A DNA stretch of 64,000 bases from Acinetobacter geminorum (GCF_013009345.1 NZ_JABELE010000005.1:77149-141148), one strand, 5' to 3'; shown: positions 1 through 9,800, counted from the stretch's first letter. Program-made: numbers and translations. The notes: generated by a model not told the origin, from the sequence alone.

Positions 1-74
1 GTGGGCGCTGACGGGATCGAACCGCCGACATTCTGCTTGTAAGGCAGACGCTCTACCAACTGAGCTAAGCGCCC
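1..74 (-). tRNA. tRNA-Val (anticodon UAC), 3' end cut by window edge
   Basis: Read on the minus strand, the sequence folds as a tRNA. The acceptor arms GGGCGCT and AGCGCCC pair, the D arm contains AGCTCAGTTGGTAGAGC, the anticodon stem TCTGC/GCAGA encloses loop CTTACAA, and the T arm carries GGTTCGATCCC. The anticodon is TAC, which reads valine GTA codons. The window begins at the first C after the discriminator A, so the last CA of the CCA end lies outside. Other tRNA genes may sit next to it outside the window. Confidence 0.95.
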
Positions 75-280
75 TTAACGTCTTCATCGTTTGTGAGGTG
101 CATTATAGAGAATCTTTAACAGGTGTCAAACGCTTTTCGACAACTTTTCAAAAAAATGCGAATGAATGATTAAAAATAAGTCATTATTAAGTAAAAAACA
201 ATTTTTTGTATTTTATTTAAGCACTTATTTTAATATTTTGATCATTCGACGAATAAAACAGGAATATTTAAAATCTTATT

Positions 281-784
281 TTAGGTTAAAGATTGCTCAG
301 ACAAGTAAACCAATGCATCTTCAGAGACTAAATCAAACAATTCAATGATTTCTTCATTACGCATTCGAATACACCCATGAGACATTGGAACTCCCATCGG
401 TTCTTTATCAGGTGTCCCATGAATATAGATATAACGTTGCATGGTGTCGTGGCCATCGCCTTTATTGAAGCCTTCTTCTAAGCCATCTAACCAAAGAATG
501 CGTGACAATATCCAATCTCGCTCAGGGAATTGTGCTGCAAGTTCATTACTATAGACCTCTCCTGTTGGCTTACGTGCAATAAAAACTGCATTTTGAGGAG
601 ATTGTGCGCCAATTTTTTTTGCAACCCTATGCCAGCCACGCGGAGTTTTTCCAGTATTTTCTTGTTCACCAATTCCATTCTTACCTGTAGAGACCACATA
701 AAACTTATTTTGTTTAGGTAGGCTTAAAGTTTGATTTTCTAAATCAATGAGAATATCGGCATCTTCAAGTTTAAATTGGGACAT
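281..784 (-). CDS. elsL: Cytoplasmic YkuD-family L,D-carboxypeptidase (ElsL/LdtK type)
   Basis: A 167-residue YkuD (L,D-transpeptidase fold) protein. The catalytic signature is complete: His122 in IHGTP, then Ser135-His136-Gly137-Cys138 and Arg140 (SHGCIR), with Cys138 as nucleophile. There is no signal peptide or membrane segment, so unlike classical Ldt enzymes it should be cytoplasmic. From established knowledge, A. baumannii has a short signal-less YkuD enzyme (ElsL, also called LdtK) that removes the terminal D-Ala from tetrapeptides during cell-wall recycling and affects beta-lactam tolerance and rod shape. The length, missing export signal and genus fit that protein. It is transcribed alone, away from the DUF454 gene that lies upstream in the same direction. 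The family call is secure; the symbol rests on recall of the Acinetobacter protein. Confidence 0.82.
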   Translation of the reverse strand: MSQFKLEDADILIDLENQTLSLPKQNKFYVVSTGKNGIGEQENTGKTPRGWHRVAKKIGAQSPQNAVFIARKPTGEVYSNELAAQFPERDWILSRILWLDGLEEGFNKGDGHDTMQRYIYIHGTPDKEPMGVPMSHGCIRMRNEEIIELFDLVSEDALVYLSEQSLT

Positions 785-862
785 GGAATTTCTTCTCTTA
801 ATTATATGAACTCAACTATCTTTTGAGTTTTAATGAAAATTTATGGGAAAACTTGCATTAGA

Positions 863-897
863 CCAAAAATAAAAGATTATCAATCTTTTATTTTTGG
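863..897 (-). terminator. Terminator hairpin of the DUF454 gene
   Basis: A perfect 16-bp inverted repeat (863-878 with 882-897, 3-nt loop) with A/T-rich arms. It overlaps the last codons and stop of the DUF454 gene, so the right arm is coding. The low GC content makes it weak. It may act in both directions. Confidence 0.5.
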
Positions 898-1248
898 CTC
901 AGGACGTAACCATAACCAAACTGCAACGATGAACATGGTAGTATCAGTGAAAACTTTTACCCAAAACGGCGCTGAGGTAAATAGCATTAAAATACCACTT
1001 GCAGCCATCATAATGCTTGCAATCCACTTTGCCTTACGTGGTACTGTACCATTTGCTCGCCAGTCACGTAGGGTTGGTCCATATTTCGGATGATTTAACA
1101 ACCATGCATCCATCTGAGGCCATCCCTTTGATGCGGCCCAAGCAGCCAGAATAAGAAACACTGTTGTAGGCATGCCTGGTAAAATTGCTCCGATAATACC
1201 AAGCGTGATAAAAATCACGACCAGCGTTCGCCAAAACAATGTTTGCAT
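880..1248 (-). CDS. DUF454 (YbaN-like) small inner-membrane protein
   Basis: A 122-residue protein with two hydrophobic regions. The N-terminal half (residues about 6-40) holds a segment with the family-typical GAILPGMPTT followed by ILAAWAASKGWP. The conserved loop HPKYGPTLRDW follows near residues 53-63, then a C-terminal pair of membrane helices from about residue 74 to 114. This matches the DUF454/YbaN family, whose molecular role is not known. It appears monocistronic. The stop codon lies inside a terminator-like inverted repeat. Confidence 0.85.
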   Translation of the reverse strand: MQTLFWRTLVVIFITLGIIGAILPGMPTTVFLILAAWAASKGWPQMDAWLLNHPKYGPTLRDWRANGTVPRKAKWIASIMMAASGILMLFTSAPFWVKVFTDTTMFIVAVWLWLRPEPKIKD

Positions 1249-1352
1249 ATAGAAACCTTAAGCTATTGTTGGTCATAGTATAAAGTGTTTTTCTGGTATT
1301 GTTTTGTTGATCAACCATGAAATTAGGATGAATTATTGCGAGTATTAAACGT

Positions 1353-2234
1353 ATGAATATTGCCTCAGTTCAAGCATCCTATTTTGAGCCATGGTTGCAA
1401 TTTAACCACCCAATGGTCAGACAATTAGCGTTTACGATTGCTAGTGCGAATCTACTTTGTCACCTTCCCCAAACTCTATCTATTCAACATAGTTTCCAAT
1501 TACATACTGATCAGATTTGGGAACAACATTTTCAGAACTATCTACCACGTTTAAAGCAGCTCGATGAAGCACCTCAACCTTTACTTCAGTTTATGTTTCA
1601 ACTTAAAAGCACACGTTTAGGTTTACGTTTTGAAAATTTACTTTGGTTTTGGTTACAAGAAGATAGTTATCATCCTTACCAATTATTGGGTCATAGTATT
1701 CAAAAAATTGATGGGGCAAGAACTTTAGGTGAGTTAGATTTTTTAATTTTGAATAAAGAAACTCAACAAATTGAACATTGGGAGGTCGCATTAAAATACT
1801 ATCTAGGTGAAGCAAATTTAGATTTAGAACAATGGATTGGATTGAATCGTCAGGATACTTTAAGCAAAAAACTTTATCATTTTACTAACAAACAATTTCA
1901 GTTCCCTGAAGCATTAAATTTTAAGATTCAACAACGTTTTGCTGTTTTAAAAGGACAGCTCTATCTTCCTTTACAATTAAATTTGCAACAATCATTACCA
2001 GACTGGATAAATTTAAAGCGTCGATTGGGATATTGGGGCACTAGCATTCCACACTCTTCTTTTTATCGATTGGAAAGACACGAATGGTTGTGTCCAAATA
2101 AACAACCTAGTTCGAATTCAGCACATTGGTGGACAGACGGTTTATATTGTAAAAATAGTGAAGAGATTTTGTTTTATATGTTTAGACATCCTTCCTACTT
2201 AAACATCAAGCCTCACCTGCAAAAATTAAGCTAA
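1353..2234 (+). CDS. DUF1853 family protein
   Basis: A 293-residue soluble protein with no signal peptide. It is rich in aromatic residues and glutamine, and has the DUF1853 core around residues 125-155: LGELDFLI, a short spacer, then HWEVALKYYLG. This acidic/lysine arrangement resembles the core of PD-(D/E)XK nuclease-fold proteins, but the spacing is not a textbook match and catalysis is unproven. The gene lies 104 bp from the divergent DUF454 gene and is followed by a separately expressed lipoprotein gene. The family assignment is from recognition; the function is unknown. Confidence 0.75.
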   Translation: MNIASVQASYFEPWLQFNHPMVRQLAFTIASANLLCHLPQTLSIQHSFQLHTDQIWEQHFQNYLPRLKQLDEAPQPLLQFMFQLKSTRLGLRFENLLWFWLQEDSYHPYQLLGHSIQKIDGARTLGELDFLILNKETQQIEHWEVALKYYLGEANLDLEQWIGLNRQDTLSKKLYHFTNKQFQFPEALNFKIQQRFAVLKGQLYLPLQLNLQQSLPDWINLKRRLGYWGTSIPHSSFYRLERHEWLCPNKQPSSNSAHWWTDGLYCKNSEEILFYMFRHPSYLNIKPHLQKLS

Positions 2235-2360
2235 TTAACAATAAGTTTTAAGCTTCTAGAAACATTTTATAACGTTTTTACTATTAAACAGTCATGTTTC
2301 TTTTCCCGTTTGTTTTTTAATCTAAATTTACTTCATTATTAAATTTAAACGGAGAAAATG

Positions 2361-2501
2361 ATGAAAAAAGTTTTAGCTGCGTCTGTAATGGTTGCTGTGA
2401 TTTTAACAGGGTGTAATACATTTAAAGGTTTTGGGCAAGATGTTTCTAAAGCAGGTGATGCTGTAACAAATACTGCTGAAAAAACACAAGATAAAATGTA
2501 A
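2361..2501 (+). CDS. Small entericidin-like lipoprotein
   Basis: A 46-residue lipoprotein. It has a basic start (MKK), a hydrophobic stretch (VLAASVMVAVILTG) and a lipobox LTGC with Cys18 as lipidation site. The short mature part (NTFKGFGQDVSKAGDAVTN) is typical of the EcnA/EcnB entericidin family. GGAG lies six bases before the second of two tandem ATGs (2358 and 2361), so the second is preferred. It is followed by its own strong terminator. Entericidins in Enterobacteria are toxin/antidote-like bacteriolytic lipoproteins, but in Acinetobacter the role is unknown. No second entericidin gene is adjacent. Confidence 0.85.
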   Translation: MKKVLAASVMVAVILTGCNTFKGFGQDVSKAGDAVTNTAEKTQDKM

Positions 2502-2518
2502 GTTAGAGTTATTACGTC

Positions 2519-2549
2519 AAAACCTTATCGTTCCGATAAGGTTTTTTTA
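2519..2549 (+). terminator. Rho-independent terminator after the lipoprotein gene
   Basis: The inverted repeat AACCTTATCG / CGATAAGGTT with loop TTC is followed by a run of T residues, 18 bases after the lipoprotein stop codon. Confidence 0.9.
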
Positions 2550-2626
2550 TTTTTACGTACCCATCCCATAGAGATTCGCCTATTATATCGAACTATATTT
2601 CACCTGATCAGCACGCAATTTTCGGT

Positions 2627-3763
2627 ATGAACCATTCAGATACTCTCTCGCTTAGCTTAGAACTGTTACAACAACCTTCTGTTACTCCTATTGATCATAC
2701 ATGCCAAACCATCATGGCAGACCGTTTAGCCAAAATTGGTTTTCATATTGAACCGATGCGTTTTGGTGAAGTTGACAATCTTTGGGCACGTCGTGGAACT
2801 GAAGAACCTGTATTTTGTTTTGCCGGTCATACTGACGTAGTTCCGACAGGTAAGTTAGAAGCATGGAATTCAGATCCGTTTGCACCTGAAATTCGTGATG
2901 GAAAATTATATGGTCGTGGTTCGGCCGATATGAAAACAGCACTTGCAGCCATGGTCGTTGCATCTGAGCGTTTTGTCGCAAAACATCCTGATCATAAAGG
3001 TTCAATTGCTTTTTTAATTACTTCTGATGAAGAAGGCCCTGCTATTAACGGTACGGTTAAAGTGATTGAGACTCTTGAAAAACGTAACGAAAAGATGACA
3101 TGGTGTTTGGTAGGCGAACCTTCAAGTACTCATAAATTGGGTGACATTGTTAAAAATGGTCGTCGTGGTTCACTCAATGCCGTATTAAAAGTTCAAGGTA
3201 AGCAAGGTCATGTGGCTTACCCACACCTAGCGCGTAATCCGATTCATGAAGCATCGCCAGCTTTAGCAGAACTATGCCAAACTGTTTGGGATAATGGAAA
3301 TGAATATTTCCCAGCAACATCATTTCAGATTTCAAATATTCATGCTGGCACTGGCGCAACAAATGTTATTCCGGGCGCACTAGAAGTTACTTTTAACTTC
3401 CGTTATTCAACAGAAGTGACCGCAGAACAGCTTAAACAACGTGTGCATGAGACTTTAGATAAACACGGTTTACAGTATGAAATCATCTGGAATCTTTCTG
3501 GTTTACCATTCCTAACACCCGTGGGTGAACTCGTTAATGCAGCGCAAACTGCTATTTTGAACGTAACGGGTACTGAAACTGAGCTTTCAACAAGTGGTGG
3601 TACTTCTGATGGCCGTTTTATTGCTCCAACAGGCGCACAGGTATTAGAGCTAGGTGTTCTGAACGCAACAATTCATCAAATTAACGAACACGTTGATGTA
3701 CAAGACCTTGATCCACTAACTGATATTTATGAGCAAATTTTAGAAAATTTGTTAGCTAAGTAA
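2627..3763 (+). CDS. dapE: Succinyl-diaminopimelate desuccinylase
   Basis: A 378-residue M20-family metallohydrolase, the usual length for DapE. It hydrolyses N-succinyl-LL-2,6-diaminopimelate in the lysine and peptidoglycan precursor pathway, in the cytoplasm. Visible metal-site motifs are FAGHTDVVPTG (first His and Asp), YGRGSADMKT, ITSDEEGPA with the catalytic and metal-binding Glu pair, and a late GGTSDGRF. The dimerisation (lid) insert lies between. Start ATG 2627 gives the standard N-terminus; no strong ribosome-binding site is seen. It is followed by a bidirectional terminator shared with the convergent hydrolase gene. Confidence 0.95.
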   Translation: MNHSDTLSLSLELLQQPSVTPIDHTCQTIMADRLAKIGFHIEPMRFGEVDNLWARRGTEEPVFCFAGHTDVVPTGKLEAWNSDPFAPEIRDGKLYGRGSADMKTALAAMVVASERFVAKHPDHKGSIAFLITSDEEGPAINGTVKVIETLEKRNEKMTWCLVGEPSSTHKLGDIVKNGRRGSLNAVLKVQGKQGHVAYPHLARNPIHEASPALAELCQTVWDNGNEYFPATSFQISNIHAGTGATNVIPGALEVTFNFRYSTEVTAEQLKQRVHETLDKHGLQYEIIWNLSGLPFLTPVGELVNAAQTAILNVTGTETELSTSGGTSDGRFIAPTGAQVLELGVLNATIHQINEHVDVQDLDPLTDIYEQILENLLAK

Positions 3764-3780
3764 AAGTTAAGATCTGATGA

Positions 3781-3816
3781 ATTGAAAAAGCGCCCTTTTG
3801 GGGGCGCTTTTTCAAT
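3781..3816. terminator. Bidirectional terminator between dapE and the hydrolase gene
   Basis: A 15-bp stem (3781-3795 with 3802-3816) with a GC core GCGCCC and flanking A and T tracts on both sides. It can end dapE on the plus strand and the hydrolase transcript on the minus strand. Confidence 0.9.
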
Positions 3817-3852
3817 TCAATAAATTAGAAAATTAGTTTTAATATAAATGGC

Positions 3853-4734
3853 TTAAAAAGCTGCTTTTGAATTCTTATCTATCCATTGCAATATAGTTGG
3901 CCAGACTTCTTTAGCAGCATTTTGGCTAAGTACAATTCGACTATGAGAATAATTTTCCAAGTTATTATTGGAATGACCAAATTCTCGAAATATATTATTT
4001 TCATTTTCAAAAGCTTGCAAATATTTATAGCATCCTTTAGCAGGGGCAATAAATTTATCGCCAGCCCCGCAAATAGAATATATTGGAACTCTAATAGAGC
4101 TCATAAATTTTTTATAATCTATATCTTTAAATTCACTTATAAAATTTTCCTTTAAGTTCCAATTAAACCATGGACGCATCGTGTAGTAAGTTTCATTTAT
4201 TCGTCCCAACTTAAATTTATTAGCAGGAATCTGACCTAGACCTTTTACAACTAATTTTGCAGAAAACAATTTAATAAAATCAAAGGAATTATTTACTGCT
4301 CCAAATGCTTGGCAAGCAATAAAAGTAATACTTTGAATATTTTTTAAATATTCAGGATAATTAATTAAGAACATGGTTAAGCATAAACCTCCACCACTGT
4401 GTGTTACACAGTGCAAGGAGGTTATATTAAAATGATGGTGAATATAGTGAAATGCAGTTTTATATTCATATAATGCAATAGTTTCAAAATTAAATGGTAT
4501 ATCTGTTTTTGGGCTAGTACCATGCCCTCGCCACTCTAAAATAAAACAAATATAACCATGATTTGCCAAATAATCTGCAACGCCTATGCAAACAGTTTTA
4601 TCCGAAAAAGCACCATGAGATAAGAAAATTGCTTCTTTTTTTATTGGAGAATTATTTCTTTTAGAAATTTTCCATAAAGCAAATTCGCCATGATCATCTG
4701 TCTTTAAAATATGTAGTTCTTTATGAATTGACAT
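3853..4734 (-). CDS. Alpha/beta hydrolase paired with a radical SAM gene
   Basis: A 293-residue alpha/beta hydrolase. Visible elements are the oxyanion-hole region LSHGAFSD (about 38-45), EWRGHGTSP (about 67-75), the nucleophile elbow THSGGG with Ser113, a late acidic residue in CGAGDKF and the catalytic His in FGHSNNN. There is no signal peptide. It starts nine bases after the radical SAM gene ends, so the two are almost certainly cotranscribed. The DNA is visibly more AT-rich than dapE on one side and chpA on the other, which suggests acquisition. The substrate is unknown; a lipid or acyl ester is plausible from the S33/lysophospholipase-like look, but that is inference. Confidence 0.7.
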   Translation of the reverse strand: MSIHKELHILKTDDHGEFALWKISKRNNSPIKKEAIFLSHGAFSDKTVCIGVADYLANHGYICFILEWRGHGTSPKTDIPFNFETIALYEYKTAFHYIHHHFNITSLHCVTHSGGGLCLTMFLINYPEYLKNIQSITFIACQAFGAVNNSFDFIKLFSAKLVVKGLGQIPANKFKLGRINETYYTMRPWFNWNLKENFISEFKDIDYKKFMSSIRVPIYSICGAGDKFIAPAKGCYKYLQAFENENNIFREFGHSNNNLENYSHSRIVLSQNAAKEVWPTILQWIDKNSKAAF

Positions 4735-4743
4735 TTACTTTTT

Positions 4744-6135
4744 CTACTTTTGCAAAGACTTTATTCTAGGTTGACTTAATAACGACTGAATAAGTGGAGT
4801 ATAAAACTCACCTTCATTAATAAGTTTAATATAGTCGTCTCTATACTCTACCCAGCCTTCTTCAACTAAAGCATCCCATATAAGCTTATAGTCGAGTTTA
4901 ATATCACTATTAAAAATTTTCTCATATTTTTTAGTATTAATTTTCATTTCTTGTAATGCTTGGAATATCCAGATTAGCTTTACATCTTCAGTATCATGAA
5001 CAAACATACGTTCAATAGGAAGCTTATTCAAAGATATCGCATTATAATATTCATTTAGGTTTCGGTGGTTCATTGCTGAAACAGACTTAATTTCTGATGA
5101 GTTAGGCTGTAATCTCATATTAACCGCTGCATAACCTAATCCGCTCATTGTTGTCATTTTACTTTGACCATTTTCATGTAAACAGTCTCTGAGATTATCT
5201 TCATATAAATATTTTTCTGAGATCAGATGATTATCATTTGGTTTTTCCCAGTCATACACTGTTTTCTGTTTATAACCTTTACTTATTAAGAATTGTTTTG
5301 CAATGTTATACATTTCAATTTTTCTCTCAATAGATGGCGTATTCTGCTTTTGTTTTGTCGCAAAATCAGAATGACCAGAAATATTAAGCTCATAATGAGT
5401 AATATGTTTTATTCCTGATTGAACAATACTTTCTAAATCTCCTAGCATTGCTTCAATAGATTGGTTTGGCCAGCCATAGATCAGATCAACATTGCAAGAT
5501 AGAGAATACTTATGAAACAATTCAATTGCATCAAAAACCTGCTTTCTTGTTTGTTTTCGACCACTTGTAGCGATCAACTCATCATTAACCTGTTGTACCC
5601 CCATACTGACACGATTGAAACCAGCTTCTCTAATTGCTCTTATTTTATCTTCGTTAAAAAGTTGAGGAATACCTTCTAAAGTCATTTCTATCGGTTTAGA
5701 TAACCCTATGTTAGGAAAAAGAGAAGATACAATATTAGTCAGTTTTATATAATCATGAGGTTGAAGTAAATTAGGAGTACCTCCTCCGACATATAGACTC
5801 TCTAGTTTAGCGCCATGATAAAATTCTTTATATAAATGCGCCTCCCTATTTAAAAAATCTAGATAATAATCGATCTCTTTTTTTCCTTTGTAGTCTTGAG
5901 TAGGGAAAAGACAAAATCCACAATGAGGTGGATTAGTAGGGATGCAATATGGAATACCTAAATATAAATTTATAGATTTATACTTAGCTTCTGTATTTTT
6001 TAGCAAATAGTTATTTTCTTCCTCTTTTAAATCCGTTTTCCACATTTTAGGTGAAGGATGAGTATGCAAAACTTTATTTGATAAATGTCTAACTTTATTT
6101 TTCTGTATGAATTTTTTAATTGCGGCGATATCCAT
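4744..6135 (-). CDS. HemN/HemW-like radical SAM protein with atypical CX7CX2C cluster motif
   Basis: A 463-residue protein (ATG 6135; a GTG six bases upstream is an alternative). It has the overall plan of the coproporphyrinogen-III-oxidase-like radical SAM family: LYLGIPYC near residue 57, the SAM-binding GGGTPNLL near 117, the LEGIP strand, GFNRVSMGVQQ, VDLIYGWPNQ, and a HemN-type C-terminal region including SGLGYAAVN. The cluster cysteines are Cys64, Cys72 and Cys75, spaced CX7CX2C instead of the usual CX3CX2C, with NPPH inserted. It is the first gene of a two-gene unit with the hydrolase. The family is clear, but true haem synthesis is unlikely; the reaction is unknown. Confidence 0.75.
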   Translation of the reverse strand: MDIAAIKKFIQKNKVRHLSNKVLHTHPSPKMWKTDLKEEENNYLLKNTEAKYKSINLYLGIPYCIPTNPPHCGFCLFPTQDYKGKKEIDYYLDFLNREAHLYKEFYHGAKLESLYVGGGTPNLLQPHDYIKLTNIVSSLFPNIGLSKPIEMTLEGIPQLFNEDKIRAIREAGFNRVSMGVQQVNDELIATSGRKQTRKQVFDAIELFHKYSLSCNVDLIYGWPNQSIEAMLGDLESIVQSGIKHITHYELNISGHSDFATKQKQNTPSIERKIEMYNIAKQFLISKGYKQKTVYDWEKPNDNHLISEKYLYEDNLRDCLHENGQSKMTTMSGLGYAAVNMRLQPNSSEIKSVSAMNHRNLNEYYNAISLNKLPIERMFVHDTEDVKLIWIFQALQEMKINTKKYEKIFNSDIKLDYKLIWDALVEEGWVEYRDDYIKLINEGEFYTPLIQSLLSQPRIKSLQK

Positions 6136-6356
6136 AGTCACTACATCTTTTTAATATATTTAAAAATATATTATATTTGAATATATTAGTTCGTGCAATT
6201 AGTTCAGTTATCTTCTCCTCTAGCATAAAATTTCTACAGCCTTATTAGCTTAAGCTGGATTAAAAATTCTGCATTTCTTACACAAAATCTAGATCGAACG
6301 ATTTATATATTTATAAAAAACATTAACTTACTTTTTTACAAACTGTTTAGTTTTTA

Positions 6357-6390
6357 TAAAAAAAGAACTCAAAATGAGTTCCTTTTTTTA
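6357..6390 (-). terminator. Terminator of the Chp operon after chpC
   Basis: The arms AAAAGAACTC and GAGTTCCTTTT pair with one bulged base, flanked by long A and T tracts, just beyond the chpC stop codon on the minus strand. Confidence 0.75.
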
Positions 6391-6393
6391 TAA

Positions 6394-6855
6394 CTAAAGT
6401 GAGTTTTGGATATATTGTAAATTTGGAACGTGGAAACGTTGATTCTCCATACGCACATATTTAAATACACTAGGGTGCTGCAAAGAATCTTGTATATCAT
6501 CATTCTCATCTACGACTTCAGAAATACGCAAACGAACTGAGACTGGCATCGATTTACATATGAGTGCAAACCGTTGACTAATATCTTCACTTTCAATTAC
6601 TAATGCTACTGCTCGTAAATCAGTTTCATTATGAACCGAATAAACAGGGAGTTTTACATCATGCCATTCAATATACTTTATACCATTTTTAACATCCATA
6701 GCTGATAACACTATATTTTGTGGCAATAGCATTGGTACTTGCTGATCGCATTCAATAATATATGCATCAATAAAGCCTGTTGAAACAGTAATTAAATGCT
6801 GGAGTTCTTGCTGATCCATTTCATTAATTAAGGATGTACTTATATTACTTTTCAT
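6394..6855 (-). CDS. chpC: ChpC-like CheW-domain protein of the type IV pilus Chp system
   Basis: A 153-residue cytoplasmic protein with a CheW-like layout (residues about 30-150), weakly conserved as is usual for ChpC. It is the last gene of the chemotaxis-like operon. Its ATG overlaps the chpA stop by one base (TAATG), which implies translational coupling. ChpC is thought to be an accessory adaptor linking extra receptors to the ChpA kinase. The call rests mostly on position directly after chpA and on length. A strong terminator follows. Confidence 0.75.
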   Translation of the reverse strand: MKSNISTSLINEMDQQELQHLITVSTGFIDAYIIECDQQVPMLLPQNIVLSAMDVKNGIKYIEWHDVKLPVYSVHNETDLRAVALVIESEDISQRFALICKSMPVSVRLRISEVVDENDDIQDSLQHPSVFKYVRMENQRFHVPNLQYIQNSL

Positions 6856-9800
6856 TATGCAAGTCCCCCTTCACATGTCATGAATAATGCATCAATATTG
6901 TGAAGTAAATCTTCTTCCTGGAAAGGTTTGCCCATGTATTGGTTAACGCCTAAAGTAAATGCTCGTTCACGGTGTTTTTCACCAGTTCTAGATGTAATCA
7001 TAATCACTGGCATATTTTGATGGAGATCATGATGTCGAACCAGGTTGAGTACCTCAAAACCATCCATTCGTGGCATTTCGATATCAAGTAACATTAGATC
7101 GGGTTTAATATTTTCTAGCTGCTCAATCGCATCGATCCCATCTTTAGCTGTGACTACATCATAGCCCTGACGTTCGAGTAATCGAGACGTCACCTTACGT
7201 ACTGTTACCGAGTCATCTACAATCATGATGAGACGTCGTTCATCAGACTCTCGTTGTCTATAAATAGTGTCATTAATCAGCTTATTTCGGCGACTAGCCT
7301 GAATTTGGCGAGCAATATTTTGTCCATCTAAAATTAGACAAACTTGACCATCACCTAGAATAGTTGCTCCTGCAATTGCACCAATACTAGAGAATTGTTG
7401 TCCAATTGGTTTGACCACAATTTGTGCACGTGAGCCAATAAGCTGATCAACTAATAACGCAACCGTTTGTCCATTATTTGCTTTAATCATTAATACAGGT
7501 AATGAATACATCATTCCACTTAAACGTGGAATTGGCTGATTGCCAACGAACTCAGATAAGTAGCGTAATGGATAGTGTTTGTTTTCAAATTCAAAGAATT
7601 CTTGTGTACTTCCAAAATACTGCTCTAATGATGTCGGTGAAACTCGTACAATTCGATCAATTTGAGCTAATGGGATTGCAAATTGCTGATCAGCAACTTT
7701 AACCATTAAAGCATCACTGACAGCTACTGTAGTTGGAACACGTATGGTAAAGACAGTTCCCTGCCCATATACAGAGTCGACACTCACGTGACCACCCAAG
7801 GCCTTAATATCACTTTGTACTACATCCAGTCCTACACCACGACCTGAAATCTGGGTGACTTGATCAGCTGTGCTTAAACCAGGGTGGAAAATTAACTGTA
7901 AAATATCGTGATGTTCTAATACTTGTTCAGCATTAATTAAACCAGACATTAAGGCCTTTTGACGGACCTTCTCAATATCAATCCCTCTTCCATCATCCTT
8001 AAATGTGACAACAACATCTGTACCTTGACGATGGATATTGAGTTCAATACGTCCAGTTTCCGGTTTTTGTGCTTGTTCACGTTGCACACGGTCTTCTAGA
8101 CCATGGTCAATTGCATTTCTGAGCATATGCTCAAGCGGGGTCACTAATCGTTCTAAAATATTACGGTCTAACTCACCTTCAGTATTATTTACAAAAAGTT
8201 CTGCTGGTCTATTCAACGCTGTAGATGTCTGACGGACAATTCGCTGTAAACGCGGCAGTAATCGAGAGAAAGGTACTAATCGCGTTCGCATCAAACCTTC
8301 TTGAATTTCTGCTTGAATCCTCGACTGTTGTAAAAGTAAGCTTTCTGTATCTCTGATCTTGTCAGATAATGTATTTTTAAAGTCGACCAAATCCGATGCA
8401 GATTCAGCAAGAGATTTTGATAATTGATTTAAAGACGAATATCGGTCCATCTCTAACGGATCAAACTCCGTATAGCGAGAGTGCTCAATACCGTGTTTTG
8501 CAATAATTTGGGTTTCCAATTCACCTTCCATTCGACGCAACTGATCTGCAAGTCGCTGAATGGCCAATTCCATTTCCGCTAGCGTATGTCCAAATTGGCT
8601 TAAATCCATTTCAATTCGCGAACGGTTAATCGAATTTTCACCCGACAGATCAATCATTTTTTCAATTAAATCTGCCGAAACTCGGATCATCTCATTATTT
8701 TGATCGAGCCGTTGAGTTTGTTCCCATGCTCCCATCATTGGCGGTGGTTCTGTACCATCACCTTGTATAAAGGTCATCACAGGTTCTGAGCTAAACAAAT
8801 CAGCTTTACTTAACTTAGCTGGAATTTGGATATTCGTTTCAAAGAATTGAATATTTTCTAAACTTTGTTGTAGTCCATCGAAATGCTGGTAGTTGTACTT
8901 GAAAATTGCGTCTTTTAGCCATGCAATTGAACTTTCGAGCAAATGGTCATAAATATTCGAGTTGAAGTGATGTAGTGCAAATTGTTCAAAAGTATTTTCC
9001 AGTTGATAGGCAATCGCATACACGGCTTCTAAACCAACCATTCGTGCACCACCCTTCAAGCTGTGCACGGCCCTTTGTAATTGAAGCAAGATACTACGAT
9101 TCGTACGCTGATCAAACCATTGTTTCAATAGCATATCAGCCATTTCTAACAATTCAGCAGCTTCTTCGAGGAATGTCTGCTCAACAACAGCAGTAATGTC
9201 CTCTTCATCAACCAGAGCGTCATTCTCTTGCGACGATACAACTAATGCTATTGCTTCCACTGGCGCAGCCAATTCAGTAACAACTGCATCGAATACTTGA
9301 TCGTGATGAGCTTCTAATTCTTCAATAACAGCTTCAATTTCTGCCGGTACTTCATCTATTAATACTTCAGATATCACCTCTTGTTCAGAGAATATCTCAC
9401 GTTCAATATCAGATGCTTCAATCTCAGGTACAGATTGGAAGTTAGAGTTTTGACCTGCTCTTTTCAATGCGTTAATTGTGTAATAAGCTTCATAATCTAG
9501 CTGTTTTTCACGCATGATTTGTAAACGGTCAGCCAAGTCATCTTGAACCAGACGTATAAAATCAATGAGAGCTGATGAAGCAATTAGCTGCCTTTGAATT
9601 AAGCGCTCATAAATACTTTCCAATTCATGTGCAATTAAGCCAATATAAGTTGCTTGGATCATATTTGCTCCACCTTTTAAGGTGTGCAAATAACGCATCA
9701 AATTATTGAGAGCCGCAAAGTTCTCTTGATCATTAATCCAAATATTAAGATCTGTATCCATTCCTTCAAGCAACTCATCAGCTTCTTCGAGGAAAATGTC

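Noticed and set aside
166..348. 60-codon plus-strand frame downstream of the tRNA
   Set aside because: It is AT-rich low-complexity sequence without a ribosome-binding site, and its end overlaps the 3' end of elsL on the other strand.
4744..6135. True oxygen-independent coproporphyrinogen III oxidase (hemN)
   Set aside because: The cysteine spacing is CX7CX2C, and the hydrolase neighbour does not fit haem synthesis; only the fold family is claimed.
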